This document shows positions 16,193 through 24,022 of a stretch of DNA of 39,229 nucleotides, in pieces (the stretch's first letter is position 1; every line of letters begins with the position of its first letter). Source of the stretch: Lachnospiraceae bacterium (GTDB taxonomy: Bacteria; Bacillota; Clostridia; Lachnospirales; Lachnospiraceae); contig JAQYDI010000151.1 in the NCBI GenBank assembly GCA_028724245.1, positions 1 through 39,229 on the forward strand, given 5' to 3'. Below the pieces are notes generated by a model. The model was not told where the DNA came from. It worked only from the letters and a program-made list of their open reading frames with translations, and searched no databases. Both the position numbers and the translations under genes were made by a program.

Positions 16193-16826
16193 TCGATGCT
16201 CCTTTGCTTTTCATTTCATACGACAGCCGAAGCAGACTGTCAGAAAGATGTACATTCTCCACCACGATACCGGGACCAAGACGAAGATCGGTGTACGCAA
16301 AATTCCAGAATGCATGAATCCCCAGCTGAACCAGATATTCCGCAATGCTGCCGGCTGCTTCCTTGGGTACAGTCAGGACTGCAATATCGACCTGATTGTT
16401 ATGGATAAAGCTGCTGACTTCACTGTAATCCTGAACGACAATACCATTGATCGACTTGCCGATCAGATTCGCATTAACGTCAAAAACGCCAATAATATCA
16501 AATCCATAAGATCTGAAACTGGTGTACTTGGTCAGTGCCTGTCCCATATTGCCGGCGCCGATCACAATCATATTGTTCTTTTTATCAATTCCAAGAATCC
16601 GTCCGATTTCATTAAACAGGTAATTCACGTTGTATCCGTATCCCTGCTGTCCAAATCCGCCAAAATTATTCAGATCCTGGCGAATCTGAGAAGCCGTTAC
16701 TTTCATTTTGGAACTGAGTTCGCTGGAAGAAATCCTTTCAACTCCTTCTTCCTTTAATTCTCCAAGGTATCGGTAGTAACGCGGCAGACGTTTGATAACC
16801 GCTCTTGATATTCCCTTGTTTTCCAA
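16185..16826 (-). CDS. rex: Redox-sensing transcriptional repressor Rex
   Basis: Represses fermentation and respiration genes and releases DNA when NADH is high. The 213 residues comprise an N-terminal winged helix (about 1-80; SSSELSSKMKVTASQIRQDLNNFGGFGQQGYGYNV) and a C-terminal Rossmann domain (VIGAGNMGQAL) ending in a swapped helix. The start is TTG 16826, with AAGGAG eight bases upstream; the earlier GTG overlaps that site. It heads the operon with acpS, nnr, mazF and the CBS protein, and is driven by a consensus promoter with a nearby palindrome. I did not see a canonical Rex box at its own promoter. Confidence 0.95.
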   Translation of the reverse strand: MENKGISRAVIKRLPRYYRYLGELKEEGVERISSSELSSKMKVTASQIRQDLNNFGGFGQQGYGYNVNYLFNEIGRILGIDKKNNMIVIGAGNMGQALTKYTSFRSYGFDIIGVFDVNANLIGKSINGIVVQDYSEVSSFIHNNQVDIAVLTVPKEAAGSIAEYLVQLGIHAFWNFAYTDLRLGPGIVVENVHLSDSLLRLSYEMKSKGASND

Positions 16827-16910
16827 AAAAATCACTCCTTAACTCAGAACCATGCTCATCATATTCTGTATATGCTGCCGGATGGGTAGACCGGCGCTTT
16901 TATACTACTT

Positions 16911-16967
16911 TGCATAAAATCACGAGGCATTATGCATAATTATATTACTTTATTTACTATTTGTCAA
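16911..16967 (-). promoter_or_regulatory. Consensus promoter of the rex operon with downstream palindrome
   Basis: Minus strand TTGACA (16962-16967), 17 bases, TATAAT (16939-16944). The perfect palindrome ATTATGCATAAT (16929-16940) touches the -10 box, and TGCATAA recurs 22 bases away (plus strand, 16911 and 16933), so a repressor could bind across the start site. Confidence 0.7.
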
Positions 16968-17000
16968 TTTATCAAAATGCCTCCGGTTTGTATTTTCGTC

Positions 17001-17029
17001 TTGCCTGTTCTTTCAATTTATATTATACT
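17001..17029 (+). promoter_or_regulatory. Promoter of the ABC-F gene
   Basis: TTGCCT (17001-17006), 17 bases, TATACT (17024-17029), about 55 bases before ATG 17084. Confidence 0.55.
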
Positions 17030-17083
17030 GAAAAAGTATGTCCTGTTTTCGATAAAACTTCAGATTGAAAGTGAGGTGTTTGT

Positions 17084-19024
17084 ATGATTCTTTCATGCAG
17101 CCATATCAATAAATCATTCGGCACCGAATCCATCCTGAGGGATGCCGTTTTTCATATCAATGAACATGAAAAAGCAGCTATTGTAGGTATTAACGGTGCC
17201 GGGAAATCAACTTTATTAAAAATCATCATCGGCGAGGAACCGGCCGACAGCGGCGAAGTAATCATCGCCAAGGGACGCACTATCGGTTATCTGGCGCAGC
17301 ATCAGAATTTTATTTCCGATGCCACCATTTACGATACCCTGCTGCAGGTTCGTCAGGATATTCTGGAGCTGGAGCAGAAAATCCGCAGCCTGGAACTGCA
17401 GATGAAACACAAAGAAGGAGAAGAGCTGGAAGCACTGTATGATTCCTACGCAAAAGCAACCCATGCCTTTGAACAGGCTGACGGCTATGCATACAAAAGC
17501 GAAGTAACCGGCGTGCTGAAGGGGCTGGGATTTTCGGAAGAAGATTTTTCACGTAAAGTGAATACTCTGTCAGGCGGTCAGAAAACCCGCGTCTCTCTGG
17601 GACGTCTTCTGCTTACCAAACCGGATATCATCATGCTGGATGAGCCAACCAACCATCTGGATATGAATTCCATCGCCTGGCTGGAAACATTCCTGCTGAA
17701 TTACCCCGGCAGCGTGATCATTGTTTCCCATGACCGGTATTTCCTGAACCGGATCGTCAATAAGGTCATTGAAATCGAATCCGGTCAGGTAACCATGTTC
17801 AGCGGCAATTATTCCGATTACTCCGCCAAAAAAGCACAGATGCGGGAAATCCAGCTGAAGGCCTACATGAACCAGCAGCAGGAAATCAAACATCAGGAGG
17901 AAGTAATTACAAAGCTCAAATCGTTTAACCGCGAAAAATCCATCAAGCGTGCGGAAAGCCGTGAAAAAATGCTCAATAAGATCGAACGGATTGAAAAGCC
18001 CATGATTCTCAATGACAGCATGCACATTGAATTTCATCCCGCAGTAACCAGCGGTAATGACGTGCTGACTGTAAAAGGACTTTCCAAATCTTTTGGCAGC
18101 ATGACACTGTTTGAAAATGCCGATATCGAAATCAAGCGCGGAGAGCGTGTGGCCATCATCGGAGATAACGGTACAGGCAAAACAACACTGTTAAAGATCA
18201 TCAATCAGATGCTTCCTGCCGATTCCGGCGAATTTCTTACCGGTTCCCGGGTACATATCGGTTATTACGACCAGGAACAGCAGCTGCTGAACGAAGATAA
18301 AACGCTGTTTGATGAGTTGGGAGACGAATTCCCGGCAATGACCAATACGGAAATCCGCAATCTTCTGGCAGCTTTTCTGTTTACAGGAGATGACGTATTC
18401 AAGCAGGTTCGCGACTTAAGCGGCGGAGAGCGCGGGCGTCTGTCTCTTGCCAAGCTCATGCTTTCCGATGCCAATTTCCTGATTCTGGATGAGCCGACCA
18501 ACCATCTGGATATTGTATCCAAGGAAATCCTGGAAAATGCCCTGACACATTACACCGGCACCGTTTTATTTGTCTCCCACGACCGGTATTTTATCAATCA
18601 GACAGCCACCCGGATTTTATCCCTGTACCACGGACAGTTTATCAATTTCCTTGGTAATTATGATTATTATCAGGAAAAATCAGCAGAGCAGTTTGCCATC
18701 GCTGATCAGGCTGCCGCTGCCGGCATAAACCGCACAGGTTCCTCAGCTGTTACAGCCGAACCCGCAAGGGAAACCGACACAAAGGCCGAATGGCTTGCCG
18801 CCAAGGAAGCCCAGGCCAGAGAACGAAAACGTCAGAACGACCTGCGTAAAACAGAAGAACAGATTCAGAAACTGGAAGAACGGGATAATGAGATCAATGA
18901 TCTTCTGACCCGTGAGGAGGTATATACCAATACTTCCCGTCTGATTGAGCTGAATAAAGAACAGAAAGAAATCAGTGAAAAGCTGGAACTGCTGTACGAA
19001 CAGTGGGAAAGTCTGGCAGAATGA
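17084..19024 (+). CDS. ABC-F family ribosome-associated ATPase
   Basis: A 646-residue soluble twin-ATPase that acts on the ribosome rather than as a transporter; there are no membrane segments. The first cassette has GINGAGKST, LSGGQKTRVSLGRLL and IIMLDEPTNHLD; the second has GDNGTGKTT, LSGGERGRLSLAKLM and FLILDEPTNHLD. Between them lies the charged helical linker (about 240-310; QQQEIKHQEEVITKLKSFN) that reaches the peptidyl-transferase centre in this family. A C-terminal coiled coil (about 570-646) resembles the YfmR/Uup type. Antibiotic-resistance and housekeeping members cannot be separated by eye; the chromosomal context favours housekeeping. GTGAGGTG precedes ATG 17084. Confidence 0.93.
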   Translation: MILSCSHINKSFGTESILRDAVFHINEHEKAAIVGINGAGKSTLLKIIIGEEPADSGEVIIAKGRTIGYLAQHQNFISDATIYDTLLQVRQDILELEQKIRSLELQMKHKEGEELEALYDSYAKATHAFEQADGYAYKSEVTGVLKGLGFSEEDFSRKVNTLSGGQKTRVSLGRLLLTKPDIIMLDEPTNHLDMNSIAWLETFLLNYPGSVIIVSHDRYFLNRIVNKVIEIESGQVTMFSGNYSDYSAKKAQMREIQLKAYMNQQQEIKHQEEVITKLKSFNREKSIKRAESREKMLNKIERIEKPMILNDSMHIEFHPAVTSGNDVLTVKGLSKSFGSMTLFENADIEIKRGERVAIIGDNGTGKTTLLKIINQMLPADSGEFLTGSRVHIGYYDQEQQLLNEDKTLFDELGDEFPAMTNTEIRNLLAAFLFTGDDVFKQVRDLSGGERGRLSLAKLMLSDANFLILDEPTNHLDIVSKEILENALTHYTGTVLFVSHDRYFINQTATRILSLYHGQFINFLGNYDYYQEKSAEQFAIADQAAAAGINRTGSSAVTAEPARETDTKAEWLAAKEAQARERKRQNDLRKTEEQIQKLEERDNEINDLLTREEVYTNTSRLIELNKEQKEISEKLELLYEQWESLAE

Positions 19025-19035
19025 TCTCCCAAAGT

Positions 19036-19956
19036 TCATCTCTGCTGCCCGGATACAGCCTTTCCCGAACGTATCAGACGGTCAGGCTGTATCAGCCCCC
19101 AACCCTGCTGGTTAGTGGGAAGCCACAGATTTTTGCAGCTGTCCCTGAAACAGAGTTTCACCTGCCCGTTGGTGAGTGTGGGACACACTTCCAGTAAAAG
19201 TGCAGCCGAAGCGGACGCCATGGGAACGGCCATGGATGTTCCGCTTTTTTGCACATAAGGCTTCTGCCCCTGCAGATACCGGTAGTTGCAGGACAGAATA
19301 TCTTTCCCATAGGCAACAATCTCCGGTTTCATGACACAGTTCCAGGGCACCGGTCCTCTTCCGGAATAACGCATTTTCACTTTCCTTCCATGCTCTATCA
19401 CTGGAAAAGGTTCACAGCAGCCTACCGTTATGATTTTGCGATTGATCCCGGGACTCGTAATACTTCCTTTTTTCGGTCCTGCATTGCCGGCAGCCGCAAA
19501 AATACAGAGATCGGCATCCCACAATTCATCAATTTTCTGCATCATGGCAGATCCATCCTGTGTTTCCCGGTCAGGAAGGGTTCCTATTGAAATATTTACG
19601 ATCCGTATTCCGTATTTTTCATGATTTTTAAGGAGCCAGTCCAACGCTCTGAGAATCTGTTTCAGACTGCCGTTCCCATTCTGATCCAGTACTTTTAAAG
19701 CAGCAATGCGGGCTGAAGGTGCAATCCCCCGGCATTTTTTCCGGCTGAGCATGCCGCTGCCCGCCAGTATTCCCGATACATGTGTTCCATGTCCGTTATC
19801 ATCATACATCACTTTTCTTCCATTTACAAAATCTTTGAAAACTACAATTCTATGGTCAAAATCAGGATGGTTCACGATCCCCGTATCCAGAACCGCAACG
19901 GTCACGCCTTTCCCGCTCACTCCGGAAGGAATCGGAAGATGATATACATAATCCAT
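19036..19956 (-). CDS. Intracellular subtilisin-like serine protease (S8)
   Basis: A protease of about 306 residues with the complete subtilisin triad: Asp24 (AVLDTG), His56 (NGHGTHVSG) and Ser241 (SGTSMAVP), plus the oxyanion Asn158 (AAAGNAG). There is no signal peptide, membrane segment or long propeptide, so it is predicted to act in the cytosol, like Bacillus IspA. Numbering starts at ATG 19956; an in-frame TTG four codons upstream is possible, and neither has a strong ribosome site. Its stop lies 11 bases from the converging ABC-F gene with no terminator between. A CATATGATA box upstream (minus strand, 19991-19999) resembles a mother-cell sigma -10 element, a weak hint of sporulation control. 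Confidence 0.9.
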   Translation of the reverse strand: MDYVYHLPIPSGVSGKGVTVAVLDTGIVNHPDFDHRIVVFKDFVNGRKVMYDDNGHGTHVSGILAGSGMLSRKKCRGIAPSARIAALKVLDQNGNGSLKQILRALDWLLKNHEKYGIRIVNISIGTLPDRETQDGSAMMQKIDELWDADLCIFAAAGNAGPKKGSITSPGINRKIITVGCCEPFPVIEHGRKVKMRYSGRGPVPWNCVMKPEIVAYGKDILSCNYRYLQGQKPYVQKSGTSMAVPMASASAALLLEVCPTLTNGQVKLCFRDSCKNLWLPTNQQGWGLIQPDRLIRSGKAVSGQQR

Positions 19957-20040
19957 ACTTTTTTCCAACTTTTTACCGCATCATTTACTTTATCATATGA
20001 AGCAATCCTGTTTTTTGTTTTGCTGTAAATCTATTTGGCG

Positions 20041-20100
20041 GATACACCACACCGAGGAAACACATAGTGTTTTCGAGGTTGGCTCTGAACAGTTGCATTA
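20041..20100. repeat. Palindromic dispersed repeat, copy 2
   Basis: Shares GATAC, AAACACA, the exact 16-mer GTGTTTTCGAGGTTGG and TCTGAACA with copy 1 at 4755-4810, in the same order and orientation. The left arm has diverged (ACCGAGGAAACAC), so the palindrome is imperfect. It is intergenic, as copy 1 is. Confidence 0.7.
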
Positions 20101-20104
20101 ATAT

Positions 20105-20136
20105 GTTAAAAACCGCCGCAGTTTTCCTGCGGCGGT
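20105..20136 (-). terminator. Terminator of the Asn/Ser/Arg-repeat gene
   Basis: Minus strand ACCGCCGCA-GGAAAAC-TGCGGCGGT followed by TTTTTAA: a GC-rich nine-base stem with a T run, about 100 bases after the stop codon. Confidence 0.85.
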
Positions 20137-20233
20137 CTGTATACCCCGGCCTGCTTGATTTTCCAGTATGGCCACACGAATAAACCAACTTCATGCAGAA
20201 TAAGAAACAGACTGGTAATTAGTTTGGGGCATA

Positions 20234-20527
20234 CTAGCGGCTCTGATTTCGGTTGTCTGTCTTATTGGAACGGTTTTCACGATTTCCAAAACAATTTTCC
20301 CCGCTGCGGTTTCTGCTGTTACGGCTGTTGCTGTCGTTACGGCTGTTGCTGTCGTTGCGGCTGCCATTGCGGTTCATGCTGTCGCTGCGATTCATGCTGT
20401 CGCTGCGGTTACTGCTGTCATTACGATTATTGCTCTCATTGCGGCTGTTGCTGCTGCGGTTCATACTGTCGTTTCGATTGCTGCTGTCATTTCTGTTATT
20501 TTTATTGCTTGTATAATTATCCAACAT
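20234..20527 (-). CDS. Asn/Ser/Arg-rich hexapeptide-repeat protein, candidate forespore protein
   Basis: I do not recognise a named family. Of 97 residues, 69 are Asn, Ser or Arg, mostly in a degenerate hexapeptide NR(N/S)DS(M/S/N) repeated roughly ten times; the 18-base unit is visible in the DNA. The chain is predicted to be disordered and basic, with one Cys (GENCFG) and no signal or membrane segment. A strong AAGGAGG seven bases before ATG 20527 and a GC-rich terminator show a real gene. Its upstream TGAATA-N17-CATACTG closely matches sigma-G promoters, so I infer forespore expression. A DNA-coating or amino-acid-reserve role like gamma-type SASP is speculative. The opposite-strand Leu- and Cys-rich frames are shadows. 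Confidence 0.78.
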   Translation of the reverse strand: MLDNYTSNKNNRNDSSNRNDSMNRSSNSRNESNNRNDSSNRSDSMNRSDSMNRNGSRNDSNSRNDSNSRNSRNRSGENCFGNRENRSNKTDNRNQSR

Positions 20528-20547
20528 AAAAACCTCCTTCTGTGCTG

Positions 20548-20585
20548 TTCACAAACATGGCTACATTAAACCATGCTGTGAAATC
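20548..20585 (-). other. Hairpin in the leader of the Asn/Ser/Arg-repeat gene
   Basis: Minus strand TTCACAGCATGG pairs with CCATGTTTGTGAA around TTTAATGTAG. No T run follows, and it lies between the sigma-G-like promoter and the ribosome site, so it would be part of the mRNA leader: possibly a stabilising or regulatory structure. Confidence 0.5.
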
Positions 20586-20594
20586 TGACTTTAT

Positions 20595-20624
20595 CAGTAT
20601 GGGCAGAAAGAGGTTTTTTATTCA
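20595..20624 (-). promoter_or_regulatory. Sigma-G-like promoter of the Asn/Ser/Arg-repeat gene
   Basis: Minus strand TGAATA (20619-20624), exactly 17 bases, CATACTG (20595-20601). This differs from the forespore consensus TGAATA / CATACTA only at the last base and has no sigma-A alternative nearby. Confidence 0.65.
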
Positions 20625-20631
20625 TTTTAAA

Positions 20632-21558
20632 TTAAATTTTTATCGTTCCGTTTTGAAAACGTTCCAGAATATCCTGAAAGTACTGCGGAAGCTCCGAATC
20701 AAATTCCATGTATTCTCCTGTTTCAGGATGAATAAATCCAATCACTTTAGCATGCAGCATCTGTCCCTGAACATTTTTTACAGCAGGCCCTCCGTATATG
20801 GTATCTCCAAGAAGAGGATGACCGATGCTCGACATATGGACGCGAATCTGATGGGTTCTGCCGGTTTCCAGACGACATTCAATATAGGCGCAGGAAGAAA
20901 ACTGTTCCAGAACCCGGTAATGTGTCACCGCATGTTTGCCGTTCTGCCGGTTTACAGCCATTTTCAGGCGGTTGGAAGGGTTTCTGCCGATTGGCGCATC
21001 CACTGTCCCCTCCTCCTCCTTAAAACGCCCTTTAACCAGTGCATGATACCTTCTGGTAATGGAATGTTCTTTCAGCTGTTCTGCAATACAATTGTGGGCC
21101 TGATCATTTTTGCAGACAATCAGAAGCCCGGTGGTATCCATATCAATCCGGTGAACGATGCCGGGCCTCAGCACACCGTTGATTCCCGAAAGTCCATCCC
21201 CGCAATGATACATCAGCCCATTCACAAGAGTTCCCGAGGCATGACCTGCTGATGGATGCACAACCATTCCCTTGGGTTTATTGACGATCAGAACCGACTT
21301 ATCCTCATATACAATATCCAGATCCAGATTTTCAGGTAAAATGTCCGTTTGAAGCGGTTCAGGCACAGTCAATTCTATCCGATCCTCCTCGTGCAGCCGG
21401 TAATTGTTTTTCACCGCTTTTCCATTTACGAAAACCTGACCATCTTTGATCAGTTTTTGAAGAAAGGATCGGGAATGTTTCTTCAGATAATCCGTCAGAT
21501 ACTTGTCAATACGTTCATTTTCCGCATTCTGATCTGCCAGAAAACAGTACCTGTTCAT
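20632..21558 (-). CDS. RluA/RluD family 23S rRNA pseudouridine synthase
   Basis: A 308-residue enzyme that isomerises uridines in large-subunit rRNA. It has an N-terminal S4 RNA-binding domain (about 14-75; RIDKYLTDYL...LIKDGQVFVNGK) and the catalytic domain with VNKPKGMVVHPS, the HRIDMDTTGLL motif holding the catalytic Asp, and LETGRTHQIRVHMSSIGHPLLGD. The length is typical of RluD; exact target sites are not predictable. The ATG overlaps the lspA stop (ATGA) with GGAGG upstream. The lspA-rluD pair is conserved in Firmicutes. Confidence 0.95.
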   Translation of the reverse strand: MNRYCFLADQNAENERIDKYLTDYLKKHSRSFLQKLIKDGQVFVNGKAVKNNYRLHEEDRIELTVPEPLQTDILPENLDLDIVYEDKSVLIVNKPKGMVVHPSAGHASGTLVNGLMYHCGDGLSGINGVLRPGIVHRIDMDTTGLLIVCKNDQAHNCIAEQLKEHSITRRYHALVKGRFKEEEGTVDAPIGRNPSNRLKMAVNRQNGKHAVTHYRVLEQFSSCAYIECRLETGRTHQIRVHMSSIGHPLLGDTIYGGPAVKNVQGQMLHAKVIGFIHPETGEYMEFDSELPQYFQDILERFQNGTIKI

Positions 21559-22079
21559 GATTTCTTTCCTCCGCCCGGCCTCAGATGTCTGCCAAGTTCA
21601 TCCAGATCTTCCTCTTTATAGACAAAAAGGATCAGAACGGTAAGGAGGATCACAGACACAACCACATAACAGTCCGCCACATTGAATATGGGAAAATCAA
21701 TCAGTTTAAAGTAGAAAAAGTCGATGACATACCCCAGACGGACACGATCCAGCAGATTTCCCACAGCCCCCGACATAAGAAGGATAAGCAGCAGACGAAT
21801 CGGTCTGAACCGGGGCAGTGAAACTGTTTTCCCATAAACCCATACGAGAACACACAGTACTGCGCAGGTTACTGCAGCAAAAAAGTACTGATGATTCTGC
21901 ATAATTCCAAAAGCCGCTCCCTTATTGATCAGAAAATGCAGTTCAAAAACGCCGGGAATGATTTCAAAGGGCTCATTCTGATAAAGATACTGCACAGCCA
22001 GCTGTTTGGTCAGCTGATCTGCCGCAATCAGTAAAATCAAGGCTGCCGCAGCACATAAAAATGATCTTTTACTGTTCAT
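21555..22079 (-). CDS. lspA: Lipoprotein signal peptidase (signal peptidase II)
   Basis: Membrane aspartyl protease that removes signal peptides from diacylglyceryl-modified prolipoproteins; substrates here would include the PBP5-like lipoprotein at 26609-27598. The 174 residues hold four transmembrane segments and the catalytic motifs INKGAAFGI, GAVGNLLDRVRLGYVIDFF (first Asp) and FNVADCYVVV (second Asp). ATG 22079 has GGGAGG five bases upstream and overlaps the aroB 3' end by 11 bases, so translation is coupled. The C-terminus is extended and charged. Confidence 0.96.
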   Translation of the reverse strand: MNSKRSFLCAAAALILLIAADQLTKQLAVQYLYQNEPFEIIPGVFELHFLINKGAAFGIMQNHQYFFAAVTCAVLCVLVWVYGKTVSLPRFRPIRLLLILLMSGAVGNLLDRVRLGYVIDFFYFKLIDFPIFNVADCYVVVSVILLTVLILFVYKEEDLDELGRHLRPGGGKKS

Positions 22080-23169
22080 CTGTGCCTCCCGTAAGAATGA
22101 CATTCAGTGCAGCTTCCATCTCCTGCGGTGAAACAGAACGGTCAATCACTGCCTTTCCCGGCTGCTCCAGAAGAATAAATTTAACTTTGCCTGCTTCCAT
22201 TTTTTTATCATGCTTAACCGCTTCCATGGCATCCTTTTTACTGATCTGATCAGCAGTAACCGGAAGCTTTGATTTCTGTATGGTATCCCGGATATCCAGA
22301 TACTGTTCTTCGGAAATCATCCCTCTCTGCCAGGAAATCCACGATGCGGCCACACAGCCCAATGCCACACACTCTCCATGAAGAAGTCGGAAATCACTGA
22401 CCTTCTCCACCGCATGTCCCAGCGTATGTCCGAAATTCAACAGCGCACGTTCCCCTTTTTCCTTTGGATCCCTTTCAACCACTTCCCGCTTGATATTGCA
22501 GCTGACTGCAATCATTTCCCGACATACGGAAAAGTCTCTGGCAAGGATCTGATCCATATGATCGGACAGCCACTGATAATATCTTCCATCTTTGATCAGG
22601 CCATGCTTGATGATCTCTCCCATGCCTTCGCAGTACTGCTTATCACTCAGGGTTTTTAAAGTATTCAGGTTGATATATACCATGGAAGGCTGATGAAATG
22701 CGCCAACCATATTTTTGTAGCTTTTGAAATCCACACCCGTTTTACCGCCAATACTGCTGTCTACCTGAGAAAGTAATGTGGTCGGCATCTGAATAAATGA
22801 AATTCCGCGCAGATAGGTTGCTGCTGCATAACCTGTCAGGTCACCGGTTACTCCGCCTCCCAGAGCAATCAGCATATCCCCTCTTTCAAAATGATGCAGA
22901 ATCAGATGTTCATACAATTCCTGAACCGTATTCAGATTCTTATGGGCCTCTCCCGCCTGAAAAACAAAATCCGTAACTGAAGCAAAACATTTTTCAGTCA
23001 CCTGTCTGACCGCCTCCAGATACAGGGGAGCCACATTCGTTTCACTGACGATGCATACTTTTTTCTTATCTGTATCTTTCAGGGTTTTCAATGCGTCCTG
23101 AAGTCCGTTATAGCTTTCTTCTATATGGATATTATAAATCGGTTTTCCATCATAATGAACAGTAATCAT
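22069..23169 (-). CDS. aroB: 3-dehydroquinate synthase
   Basis: Second step of the shikimate pathway: NAD- and metal-dependent cyclisation of DAHP to 3-dehydroquinate. The 366 residues show GGGVTGDLTGYAAATYLRG (NAD-binding), the QVDSSIGGKTGVD motif, NMVGAFHQP, and NFGHTLGHAVE with HGECVALG for the metal ligands. AAAGGAG precedes ATG 23169. It is the only aromatic-pathway gene here, in a run with lspA and rluD and downstream of sepF across a hairpin. Confidence 0.96.
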   Translation of the reverse strand: MITVHYDGKPIYNIHIEESYNGLQDALKTLKDTDKKKVCIVSETNVAPLYLEAVRQVTEKCFASVTDFVFQAGEAHKNLNTVQELYEHLILHHFERGDMLIALGGGVTGDLTGYAAATYLRGISFIQMPTTLLSQVDSSIGGKTGVDFKSYKNMVGAFHQPSMVYINLNTLKTLSDKQYCEGMGEIIKHGLIKDGRYYQWLSDHMDQILARDFSVCREMIAVSCNIKREVVERDPKEKGERALLNFGHTLGHAVEKVSDFRLLHGECVALGCVAASWISWQRGMISEEQYLDIRDTIQKSKLPVTADQISKKDAMEAVKHDKKMEAGKVKFILLEQPGKAVIDRSVSPQEMEAALNVILTGGTDEQ

Positions 23170-23197
23170 ATCAATCTGCTCCTTTCATGCATATACA

Positions 23198-23239
23198 GGA
23201 AGAAAGCAAACAACCTTCTGATTGTTTGCTTTTCTTCCG
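23198..23239 (-). terminator. Hairpin between sepF and aroB
   Basis: GGAAGAAAAGCAAACAA pairs with TTGTTTGCTTTCTTCC around TCAGAAGG with one bulge. The T residues are inside the stem rather than after it, so termination may be partial and let sepF transcripts read into aroB, which has no obvious promoter of its own. Confidence 0.55.
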
Positions 23240-23250
23240 AAATTATAAAT

Positions 23251-23871
23251 TCAAATATCAGTGTAACTCTTTTCAAATGATGTTTTGGAGCCGGCGGAAC
23301 GACGGCCGGAAGAATCTGAAGAGCTCTCAAATTCTCCGCTCAGACCTACTTCATCCGGTACTGCAATCACAATATATTTGGACGGGAATTTCATATTTCC
23401 CTTAATCGCATAACAGACACCAAAAGTAAAATCAACGATACGCTGCGCCACATCCAGTTCAAGACCTTCCATATTAATCAATACAGTTTTCCCTTCCAGA
23501 AGACGGTCTCCAATCTCCTGTCTTGCTTTATCATCCTTCGGACGAATTGATACAATTTCAGATTCCACGTTATTTCCTCCTCCGATAACAGATACATTAG
23601 AATTCGAACGAACCGGTGTTTTTACAGATCTGCTGCCGGAAAATGTATCCGAACGATTCTGGCTCTTTCCTTCTTTTCTGGAAGTCCGATCCACAGCCTG
23701 CGTTCCTTTCCGGCTGTCCTTCGAAATACTGTCTGTCTTATCTTTTTCTTTGTTTTTTATTCCCCGGGTTTTTATGGGTTCTTCATACGTTTCATTCTCT
23801 TCTTCTTCATCATAATCATCATCGTATGAAAGTTTCATAAAATCCAAAAATCTTTCAATCATATTAGCCAT
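23251..23871 (-). CDS. sepF: Cell division protein SepF
   Basis: Binds FtsZ and anchors it to the membrane in Gram-positive bacteria. The 206 residues include an N-terminal amphipathic membrane-binding segment (MANMIERFLDFMKLSYDDDYDEEE), a long charged Lys/Ser-rich linker (about 30-100) and the conserved core (IVSIRPKDDKARQEIGDRLLEGKTVLINMEGLE...AQRIVDFTFGVCYAI). The linker and the Ser-rich tail are long for the family. AGAGGA precedes ATG 23871. The usual neighbours yggS and ylmG are missing; the gene upstream is a HlyD-like membrane protein. Confidence 0.95.
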   Translation of the reverse strand: MANMIERFLDFMKLSYDDDYDEEEENETYEEPIKTRGIKNKEKDKTDSISKDSRKGTQAVDRTSRKEGKSQNRSDTFSGSRSVKTPVRSNSNVSVIGGGNNVESEIVSIRPKDDKARQEIGDRLLEGKTVLINMEGLELDVAQRIVDFTFGVCYAIKGNMKFPSKYIVIAVPDEVGLSGEFESSSDSSGRRSAGSKTSFEKSYTDI

Positions 23872-24022
23872 ATATCAATCCTCTTGACACTCTTATTCTT
23901 AAATTCAGCTAACTGGTCACAAAAATCCACCTGTGAAAGCCCCGGCAAATATATTTACGCATACGGCACCATGTTTCATGTTGAAACTATACAGTCAACC
24001 AGTTAAACTATATCACATATTT

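Noticed and set aside
20253-20516. Plus-strand Leu/Arg-rich frame in the same repeat
   Set aside because: Same repeat-driven shadow; no ribosome site.
20155-20529. Plus-strand Cys-rich frame opposite the Asn/Ser/Arg-repeat gene
   Set aside because: It is the antisense reading of an 18-base repeat. It starts at a TTG with no ribosome site, whereas the minus strand has a strong site, promoter and terminator.
23973-23987. Palindrome GTTTCATGTTGAAAC between the HlyD-like gene and sepF
   Set aside because: A 6-3-6 palindrome in AT-rich sequence, with no well-placed promoter to regulate; too weak to list as a site.
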